DNA of 64,000 nucleotides, from the NCBI GenBank assembly GCA_047495785.1, contig JBLDXI010000085.1, forward strand, positions 124,001 through 188,000. Reading direction: 5' to 3'. The DNA comes from Lepidodermella squamata (lineage: Eukaryota > Gastrotricha). The position numbers and the translations under genes are program-made. Positions 54,832 to 62,800 of the stretch are shown here, in pieces (the stretch's first letter is position 1; every line of letters begins with the position of its first letter). The notes below the pieces were generated by a model. The model saw only the letters and a program-made list of their open reading frames with translations, had not been told where the DNA came from and made no database searches.

Positions 54832-57717
54832 GAACTGGGCGCCCCTACTTGTTCTGTTAACTTATCTCAGATTGATTTCTTCTACTGCAATGCTAATTCA
54901 ATAGAGCAAAAAAGTGATCTACTCTTATCTAGAATCTTATCGTACGAGAACGTGCCGCAAGTTGTAATTGTGGCTGAAACAGGCTTCAAGAAAGGAAAAA
55001 ATACCATTCATCAATTGACCAACTTAAATTACAATTCGTTCTGTGTTAATAGGCCTGATAACAGGCGTCTTGGTGGTTCAGGTCTGTTCATTCATAATTC
55101 TCTTAATCCTCTTAAAATCGCCGAATTTAACTATGATGGGTTCGTTGAGAGTGTGACGTGTGACTGTACGACGTCTGAATCTAAATTTCGCATCGTTGCG
55201 GTTTATTTCTCTCCAAATTCGCCTAGTAATGCTATGTCTCCATTTTGCAATTATCTCGAAAAAATGATCGATACAAAAATCGATTGTTTACTTGTTGGCG
55301 ATTTTAATCTCCCTGGGTTTGACTGGAAAACGTATACCAATCGTAAAAACCTAAAATATAAAGGCTTTGCTGAGTTTATGTTAACAAATAACTTGAAGCA
55401 ATTGGTTACGGGTATCACGAGACCTAAAAGTAAAAATCTCTTGGATCTTATTATTACGCGACATTCCGAATTAGTCTCGAATATCAAAATCGAAGAACCG
55501 CTAGCCGTAAAATGTGACCATTGTGTTCTCACTTTTAAAATCAATCAATCTTTCTCGTTTAGCAATCCTATCAACTCTATCAAATCAAAATTTAGCTTCT
55601 ACAAGGGTGACTACGCCAGTTTCTCTGCATTTATTTCTTCCTTCGAATGGGAAACATTATTTCGCGGCTTTTCTACCGTGGATTTATGCTATTCTTTCGT
55701 CATCTCCGTTCTTTATTCGGGTATAAAATATTTTATTCCAATTAAAACAGTTTTCAAATCGCCTCGCAGAGTGCCCTGGGAAACTTCAGAACTGCGACGG
55801 CTCTACAACCGTAAACAGCGCATGTTCAATAACTACAAAAAATCCGGCTATAAAAATAGTGAGTATGGTAAATTTAGAGTCGCAGCCTGTCTTCACGATC
55901 AGCTTTTTGCTAAACTGAAGCAGAGGTTCGAGGAGGATCTCATTAAATCTAAATCCATAGCCAAACTATTTGAATATATGAATAATCGGTTCAAATCACG
56001 TGACTCAGTGCCGCCTTTAAAATCGAATGAAGAGACATTTTCCGATAATTCGAAAAAAGCGGAAATCTTAAAAAACTCATTTTCTCTTTCCTATAATTCT
56101 AAATCGTATGATACAAAACAGCAATTTTCTAAAATTAGCGACTGTCTTCAAAATATACCTTTCACATCAGATTCTATATTACCTTTCATGCTTAGAATAA
56201 AGGAGAAGGCTTCGGGTGGCCCTGATAATTTACCGGCCATACTCATTCGTAAACTAGCTCATGTCCTATCCTTTCCTATATCTATAATTTTTTCTCGCTG
56301 CTTTATTGAAGGCCAGATCCCGTTAATATGGAAAAGGGCGAACGTTACCCCGATTTTTAAACGCAACGGTGACTCGTCCGATCCATCCAACTATAGGCCT
56401 GTTTCATTAACTTGTCTTTTTTGTAAGATTCAGGAAGCTATTGTTAAGCATCATCTTTTAAATTTCCTTTACCGCAATAAACTTATACCTTTTAATCAAT
56501 TCGGCTTCTTGTCAAGGCGCTCTAGTGAGACGCAACTTCTTTCTTGTATTATTGATTGGTTGAGAGCGTTAGACCTTGGTTTTGTTGTGGATATTATTTA
56601 TTTAGACCTATCCAAGGCATTCGACACAGTTCCTATTTCGCTTCTTCTATCTCAACTTCTTAAAATTAATATTGTTGGCTGTGTATTTACTTGGCTTAAA
56701 GAGTTTCTCTCTGATCGATATTTTCGCGTTGTGACTGGTGGGGCGTTTTCAGAATGGGCGCCAGCTCCATCGGGCGTGCCGCAGGGTTCGGTTCTGGGAC
56801 CCACGTTATTTATTATTTTCACTATATTTTCTAATGACGTCCTTACTAGTGCTATAGCCAAATATTTTGCGGATGATACGAAACTATACAAGGTGATACA
56901 CTCTATTAATGACTGTCTTTCTTTACAACATGACCTTGATAATATCACAACGTATTATAATACTAATGGGCTTTCCGTGAATCCTAAAAAGTGCGTGGTT
57001 CTTAGATTGGGCAAAAGTGCTATCGATTTTGAATACACTATAAATGGTAATAAATTGGTGCTCGAAAAAGTTGTTAAGGATCTCGGTGTATATATTGACA
57101 ACCAGCTAAATCTTTCGTATAATACTTCTCAAGTAATTGACAAATGTGCCCGAGTTACTAATGCTATATTTAAATGTTTTAAATCAAAAGAAATGCGACT
57201 GAAAGCCTTTAAAACACACGTTATACCTCTTGTTGAGTATTGTCCTGCTGTAGCTTCTCCTATTTTACTTTCCGACATAGATGACCTAGAAAGTGTGCAA
57301 ATTAATTTTACTAAAAAATTGTTATGTCCTGGCTCTTTGTTTTATACTTCTGTCGACGGTTTTAACTATGATGAACGACTGAAAAAACTTGACTTGCGAA
57401 AACTAGAGGAACGTCGTCTCATCAGGGATATTTGTCTCTGTCACAAAATGTATCAAAATACTGTTGATCTAAATTTTTATGATTTTTTTTCTATTTCTAG
57501 TCGCCGTAGAGCAGTTGCTCATGAAATTAGTTTTATACCTACAAATATTGATTCTTATAAATATTCCTTTGTTAGGCGTGTGAGGCCTCTCTGGAATTCA
57601 ATACCTACTGATTATATTAATAATTCTCATAATAACTTTAAAAACTATGTTAAACAGCTCGACCTTAATAACTATTTGACGTCAGTAGTGAGGCGCCATG
57701 ACATTTTGTACCTATGA
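54832..57717 (+). CDS. Retrotransposon ORF2: AP-endonuclease and reverse transcriptase
   Basis: The frame is open from the codon after the ORF1 stop (TAG at 54829-54831) to 57717, about 961 codons. The endonuclease starts before any ATG: ..FFYCNANSIEQKSDLLL.. and VVIVAETGF carry its conserved Asn and Glu, followed by GDFNLPGFDW and ..KCDHCVLTF. The RT has GPDNLPAILIRKL, YRPVSLTCLFCKI, IIYLDLSKAFDTV, GVPQGSVLGP and the catalytic FADDTKLYK. The C-terminal part (..LWNSIPTDYI..) is typical of CR1/Jockey elements. Because the first ATG lies inside the endonuclease, ORF2 must be made by readthrough, re-initiation at a non-AUG codon, or from a copy without the TAG. Confidence 0.9.
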   Translation, partial: ELGAPTCSVNLSQIDFFYCNANSIEQKSDLLLSRILSYENVPQVVIVAETGFKKGKNTIHQLTNLNYNSFCVNRPDNRRLGGSGLFIHNSLNPLKIAEFNYDGFVESVTCDCTTSESKFRIVAVYFSPNSPSNAMSPFCNYLEKMIDTKIDCLLVGDFNLPGFDWKTYTNRKNLKYKGFAEFMLTNNLKQLVTGITRPKSKNLLDLIITRHSELVSNIKIEEPLAVKCDHCVLTFKINQSFSFSNPINSIKSKFSFYKGDYASFSAFISSFEWETLFRGFSTVDLCYSFVISVLYSGIKYFIPIKTVFKSPRRVPWETSELRRLYNRKQRMFNNYKKSGYKNSEYGKFRVAACLHDQLFAKLKQRFEEDLIKSKSIAKLFEYMNNRFKSRDSVPPLKSNEETFSDNSKKAEILKNSFSLSYNSKSYDTKQQFSKISDCLQNIPFTSDSILPFMLRIKEKASGGPDNLPAILIRKLAHVLSFPISIIFSRCFIEGQIPLIWKRANVTPIFKRNGDSSDPSNYRPVSLTCLFCKIQEAIVKHHLLNFLYRNKLIPFNQFGFLSRRSSETQLLSCIIDWLRALDLGFVVDIIYLDLSKAFDTVPISLLLSQLLKINIVGCVFTWLKEFLSDRYFRVVTGGAFSEWAPAPSGVPQGSVLGPTLFIIFTIFSNDVLTSAIAKYFADDTKLYKVIHSINDCLSLQHDLDNITTYYNTNGLSVNPKKCVVLRLGKSAIDFEYTINGNKLVLEKVVKDLGVYIDNQLNLSYNTSQVIDKCARVTNAIFKCFKSKEMRLKAFKTHVIPLVEYCPAVASPILLSDIDDLESVQINFTKKLLCPGSLFYTSVDGFNYDERLKKLDLRKLEERRLIRDICLCHKMYQNTVDLNFYDFFSISSRRRAVAHEISFIPTNIDSYKYSFVRRVRPLWNSIPTDYINNSHNNFKNYVKQLDLNNYLTSVVRRHDILYL

Positions 57718-57823
57718 CTGTTCACTTCGCCACTGTTGTTCGCGAACAAGAAGAAGAATAAAGAATAAAGAATAAAGAATTTTCGCCGATAATTTTGCAG
57801 CTTGCAAAGCAGCTAACATATGA

Positions 57824-58095
57824 AGAAGAGTTGGTTCATCAAGTGAACGCAAACAAAATAATGGGACTTGCTCATATTAATGGCTAATTAACGCTGAATG
57901 GTAAATTTGAATTACATAACTTCTAAGCTGAATCTGTTGTGCTTCGCATCTACTTCTTGCCGCAGAATTGCTATTATATTTTTCGCATAATATGTGATAT
58001 GTCGCCGAGGCCGAAGTTGCCCGAAAATCTCACGAAAAGGTTAATTTCAGCAATATAGCAACTATTATTCCAGATCTTACACGAAAAAGGCCAAC
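57824..58095. other. 3' flank of the astacin pseudogene
   Basis: No feature recognised. Confidence 0.4.
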
Positions 58096-58167
58096 TGGAG
58101 GCATCGGGGATTGAACCCGAGACCTTCACAATGCGAATGAGACGCTCTACCACTGAGCTATGCCCCC
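58096..58167 (-). tRNA. tRNA-Ala (CGC)
   Basis: 72 nt on the minus strand: acceptor GGGGGCA paired with TGCCTCC, including the G3:U70 pair that identifies tRNA-Ala; D arm TAGCTCAGTGGTAGAGC; anticodon loop TTCGCAT (CGC); T arm TCGGGTTCAATCCCCGA; discriminator A. The anticodon stem has one T-T mismatch at its middle pair, so it could be a slightly decayed copy. Confidence 0.75.
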
Positions 58168-58246
58168 TAGGCTTGAAAGTGCATAAAAGGCTCACATGGT
58201 AACTGAAAGATTAAATTGTATTCCAGCAGCTCAAAATAACGCTTGA

Positions 58247-58320
58247 AAGGTCTCATCGAGAATCGAACTCGAGTCGCTGGATTAAGAATTCAGAATGCTA
58301 ACCGCTACACCAAGGGACCC
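58247..58320 (-). tRNA. tRNA-like gene, anticodon possibly CTT (Lys), degenerate
   Basis: The minus strand has box A-like TGGTGTAGCGGTTAGCA, a T arm CGAGTTCGATTCTCG with perfect stem, and an anticodon loop TTCTTAA between CTGAA and TCCAG (one mismatch). The acceptor stem has one or two mismatches (GGTCCC.. with ..GAGACC). The body resembles tRNA-Glu/Lys. Possibly a pseudogene. Confidence 0.5.
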
Positions 58321-58348
58321 TCTCGAAAGCTGATTTCGAAATGATCAA

Positions 58349-58428
58349 CGTCAGCCAGAAGTCGAACCCGGATCGGTTGCTTCAAGCCTGCTTGGAAGAC
58401 AACCATGCTGACTGTTACACCACTGACG
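58349..58428 (-). tRNA. tRNA-like gene with enlarged anticodon/variable region
   Basis: Acceptor CGTCAGT pairs with GCTGACG; D arm TGGTGTAACAGTCAGCA; T arm CCGGGTTCGACTTCTGG. Between them CTTCCAAGCAGGCTTGAAG is longer than normal: either a Gly(TCC)-like tRNA with an insertion or an intron-containing tRNA (outer stem GGTTG/CAACC). Confidence 0.4.
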
Positions 58429-58952
58429 AATGATGAGTGTGAGAACTGTTCTAGTGGCTAAAACTAGCAGTAATTGAGTTTCTGCAAATACGTTCTCTGC
58501 CAGCAGTATACTTATTTCCTCAGTAGGATTTAAACCCTCGCGCGGATACCGCATCCGATTTCTAGCCAGAGCTACACACTTTTCCAATATCAAAAGAATC
58601 ACATTGGAATCCCAATCCCAGGTTTCGTTCTCAAGAAAGGGTGTTCGGGATCCCATGCCGAGAAAAAGAGTTCTCATAAATTAGCAACTGGTTGCTGGTA
58701 AGGTCTAATAAAGCTGAATGAAGGTTTGCAAGCACATAGTTCAGGGTTGAGAGTCCTGAATACAACGACGATCGACGAGCTTCGAAAAAAAGTCGAACCA
58801 AAGATAATTTATTATTGTCTCACTTATTTGACTTGAAGGTTCATGCTGTCAAAATAAAATGCTACATTGCAGCATTTAACTATACAGCATAGAGAGAGTT
58901 AATAGTCGAATGTCAAATGTATCGACTCATATTAAAGTCCGATTCTTTAGCA
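58429..58952. other. Intergenic region
   Basis: Nothing recognised apart from the flanks of the tRNA cluster and the lectin fragment. Confidence 0.4.
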
Positions 58953-59128
58953 TCAAGCGAAGGTTTCACAGAGATAACCGAGCGCGCAGGAGCGTTACAG
59001 CTCGCGTCTTGAATAAGGCCGCCATCGTAAAGAATTGCACAGGCATCTGCGCCGAAATTAGGCTCGCCAGCGCCAGAATCCCACAGCGGAAAGTTGGCAT
59101 ACGGCGTGCCATCGTCCCATGTCCAATT
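58953..59128 (-). pseudogene. C-type lectin fragment
   Basis: The minus strand reads WTWDDGTPYANFPLWDSG.., then ..ACAILYDGGLIQDASCNAP, the distal half of the CTLD seen at 38.3 and 23.1 kb. Near 58978-58990 one base is lost or gained, so the usual GYLCETFA ending is in another frame. The 5' side is cut at the MITE boundary (59130). Confidence 0.85.
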
Positions 59129-59129
59129 T

Positions 59130-59391
59130 CAGATCAGCCTACTGGTGAACAGTTGCCAACTGGTTGCCAATCAGTGAAGCGATCATCAGTGGCATCAGTG
59201 TGCGAAAGACCGAGGTTACAGTGCGAACTGTAACCCCACCTGGAGAGACCTGGAGAGGTTATGGCAAGATAACCACAGAAAAAATACAGGGTCAGATGGA
59301 ATTCGGGGCCGAAACTACCCACACCTGGTGTATCCTACTTCTTCTACTGATTGGCAACCAGTTGGCAACTGGTCACCAGTAGGCTGATCTG
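59130..59391. mobile_element. MITE with 46-bp inverted termini
   Basis: 262 bp; 59130-59175 and 59346-59391 are inverted copies with one mismatch (start CAGATCAGCCTACTGGTG). The termini contain a secondary short palindrome (TTGCCAACTGGTTGCCAA). It abuts the lectin fragment. No clear target duplication. Confidence 0.85.
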
Positions 59392-59885
59392 ATGAGGTGA
59401 AAGCAGTTCAGTTGGTCCTCAACGCCATCGTCCACAGGTTTTATTAACTCGTTTATTATTAATAATTTTATTAGAACCAAAGAGTGATAGAATGAGGCTA
59501 GGCCAAGGCTACCTGCTTCAAATCAACTCGCCCGCATCCCGACAGGTTAAGCTCGTGTTCCAATAGATCCTTAGTTCGATGGAAAGTTGTAGATCTGAGA
59601 AATATGTAGGATGTGAGTAGCCAATATCAAAAATGTTCAAATTTTCCAAGTTTATTCTAATTTGCAATTGGCTGTCCTGCTACCAGCAATAGTATGAGGC
59701 TCAATTGCATTTGACCTAAATATCTAAAAAAATGGCGTTAAAATCAGGTCAAACAATCAAAGCTATTTGTGAATTGACCTCTTCTTTTTATGCCTAACTT
59801 CTTTACTATGGCGCGCGATAGGTTTTGCGTATAAAACGTGAAATTTCTCTTTTATGATATTTATTTCTATAAATTTTCGCAAAAA
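59392..59885. other. Upstream region of astacin copy 3
   Basis: AT-rich, no feature recognised. Confidence 0.4.
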
Positions 59886-62800
59886 ATGAGGTCGATTCTT
59901 GCTTTCGCTATATTGCTCAATTTCGCTGAAATTTCTCAAGGAATAGTGAGTAGCTTCCAAATCAATGATTCCTAGTATGATAATTTGTATTTTTTCCATA
60001 GACTCCAGAGCATGAAGATGTTCTCCGGCAATTGAGTGACGCGATGCGTGCAAATCGGGGCCTTTCACCAGTAATTTCCATAGAAATATCGTCATCAGTT
60101 TGTGTTACAAATTATTGCTATAGGCCAATCGTAGCGTCCCGCTAAAGCTATGCGGCATTCCAGATCTCGAAACCGCGCAAGCAAAACTGAGGCGACAACT
60201 GGCAATCGCAGATGGTGAGCCATTTGTGGCCGGATTGAGATTGGATTCGAATTTATGGACATTCCCCATCCGATACAAATTCGATGAGTCTACGCCATAT
60301 GGTTAGTTGAAATAATTGTGATTTTTTTGAATCCCGAGACATCAACATTCACCAAAATTATCGTCATAATTTTCAATTTAATCCAGTCTTCCTGAATAAT
60401 ATAATTTATTTAATTAATTTTTTTTTATTTGTTCATTGAAATATTTAAGAAGAAATTTAATGTTTTCAATACAGAGGTCGGTGAAAAAGCAATCATCCGT
60501 GCAGGTATGGATCGCTGGGAAGAGGTTACATGTGCCCGATTTGTCGAAAATCAAACTCTACCTGAGCCTGAAAATGGTCTGAAAATCTTTAAAGGAATAG
60601 GGTCAGTCAGTTTTGTTAAATGATAGGTATATTGTATGCAAAAAATCTATTGAATATTCTTTTCAAAGATGCTGGTCATACATTGGTCGGCTGCAAGATG
60701 GGAAACGACAAGACTTGTCTCTAGAAAACGGCTGCATGGGGGTATCTATCATTTCTTGAAAAGCTATTGAACTCAAAGATTGAACGCGAACCTCATACAG
60801 GTATTCATTTCAGCTCACGAAATCGGCCACGCACTGGGAATGGTTGGGTTTTTTGATACATATTGATATCCTTAGTCACCATGTGCGTCTCTAGGATCAC
60901 GAGCAATCGAGAACCGATCGCGACAATTACATCAGAATTATATACGAAAATATTGTGGAGTAAGTTGTTTTGAAATTTCGAATCGAAACTTTGATTTGCT
61001 TTCAGGGGCGAGGATTACAATTTCGACACCGAACTGTCCGATGAAAATTTCAATGTCCCATATACGTACGATTCTGTCATGCAATACGGCTGGAACGCTT
61101 TCGGGAAAGGATGGAACTATCGAACAATTGTGCCGTACGATAAACGATTCATGTACACCATGATGCAGCAGAATTACATCGCTTTTGGTGACGCAAAACG
61201 AATCAATATACGTTATCAATGCGGTAAGCCAAAATCTTGCTACAGTAGATGCTAGATGCGATATTTTGGGGATTGAGGAAAACATATCGTTAGAAGTTAG
61301 CATCGAATAGCCACATTTTACTTGTTGGATTTAATAATACGATTTTCTCTGCAAGTCAAGAATCTCAAAAATCAATCATTTCAATTCGAATCTTCAAAAT
61401 TTTCCTGTTACATGAAATCAAATCAAATCAAATTTTGGTACTGGGCTATAATTTCGGGCTCTCCACATTTTGAGGCCGATTTTTTGTCATAACTGTTTTA
61501 TTTATGCTTTCAGTGGAAACTTCATGCAATGGCAAACCCCTGCCACGAAGTTGCCACAATGCAGGCTATCAGAACCCGAACAACTGCTCAAAGTGTCTAT
61601 GCCCGGAGGGTCTGGGTGGCGATTTCTGCGAGACCTACGCTCCGCACAAAGGTCCAGTTCATTGCGGCGGTTACATTGATGTAAAAGCTTGCAGCTACAC
61701 TTCGATCACTTCACCTGGCTACCCGAATACCTTCGACGAGACAACGACTTGCAATTGGTGGATTCGAGCGGTAAAATTTAACCATTTCTTTCAAATCAGA
61801 ACTTGGAAGATTGTCGTTTCAGCCGGCTGGTTCTGGACTAGTTTTCGCCTTCGGAAAAACTCCTGATCTACCCAGCGAATATTTATGTAACACCCTGAAG
61901 CTAATTACCTGAAGTATTGATGGTTTTTCAATTAATTTTAGATTACACGAGTTGCGGGGATTATGTTTCAATTAAAGATTTCAGCAGTATTGAAAAATCA
62001 GCAATGAGGTTCAAAATATTTATTGATAAATTGATTGCTTCATGTATTTTCTCAGGTTTTGCACCGACAGCGTTTCAAATGGCCGAGTGTACTCAACTGA
62101 TGACAATCAAGCTATAGTCACATTCGGAACGCAGGGCATCCCAAGTACCAGCACCGGGTTCAATTTGACTGTCTACACAACTTGCCCGGGTACAACGGCC
62201 AGCTCGCTCACTAAGGAGTGTCGAATTACCGATAGTGGTCGCGATTATGAAGGCCTGAACGTTACTACGTCGTCCAGGGGTAACGCATGCTTGAAATGGT
62301 CAGACAGGGCAACTGTGTACGATTTGGGACTGCCAATGGGTGATGTTGCCGCGTCGGCAAATGCCTGCCGTGCCTATTTCACCAACGACGATGACCTTGT
62401 ATGCTTCGTCGGCAAAAACGTTTATGGCACTTGTCCTCTAGTCGATAAGTGCCCAACAAGTAAGTAACGTGCTTAATTGAAAAGGGCCGATAAATAATTA
62501 AGGAGGAATTTTTCAATTTTTTTCATTTGAACTCTAGCTTTTTGTCCCAATCCGTGTCAAAACGGGGGAACTTGTGTTGGCGTAGAAATTTGCAGCTGCC
62601 AGCCTGGTTGGACCGGATCAACCTGCTCATCTCGTGAGTTCTATAGTTTCCAATAAGTTCCAAAATATTACGCTGACACTTTTCAGGAATCCCACCAAAA
62701 TATGAAAGATGCTTCCTGAAGAGTACTGGCGATTTATCTATATGTCGATTGGCACCTCCGCTGTCTTTGGGCTGCCATGAGTTTGAGTACCCGGTAAGGC

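Larger units (their letters stand above)
53295..57779 (+). mobile_element. Non-LTR retrotransposon (CR1/Jockey-like) with PHD-OTU ORF1
   Basis: 4.49 kb, inserted in the last exon of the astacin pseudogene and flanked by TTTTC on both sides (53290-53294, 57780-57784). It has a short 5' UTR, ORF1, ORF2 and a 3' tail of AATAAAG repeats (57756-57779), as in CR1-type elements that end in a short tandem repeat rather than poly-A. Both ORFs are long and open, so the insertion is young. Confidence 0.92.
51472..57823 (+). pseudogene. Astacin-cluster pseudogene without catalytic part, split by a retrotransposon
   Basis: Exons 1-3 (51472-51531, 51588-51656, 51708-51879) are intact and match the signal peptide and propeptide with the CGVPD motif. 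Then exons 4-13 (astacin, EGF, CUB, kringle, EGF) are missing, and only the end of exon 14 is recognisable at about 52258-52280. Exons 15-18 (GTRTFPSYQSCERG.., AVSYCYSPGAADFTC.., IKIFSSSRFFAAENL..) are open. Exon 19 has an in-frame TAA (near 52812), exon 21 has lost its donor, and exon 23 is cut at 53294/57780 by the retrotransposon; its remainder (ADNFAACKAAN) lies at 57785-57823. A short secreted product from exons 1-3 cannot be excluded. Confidence 0.88.
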
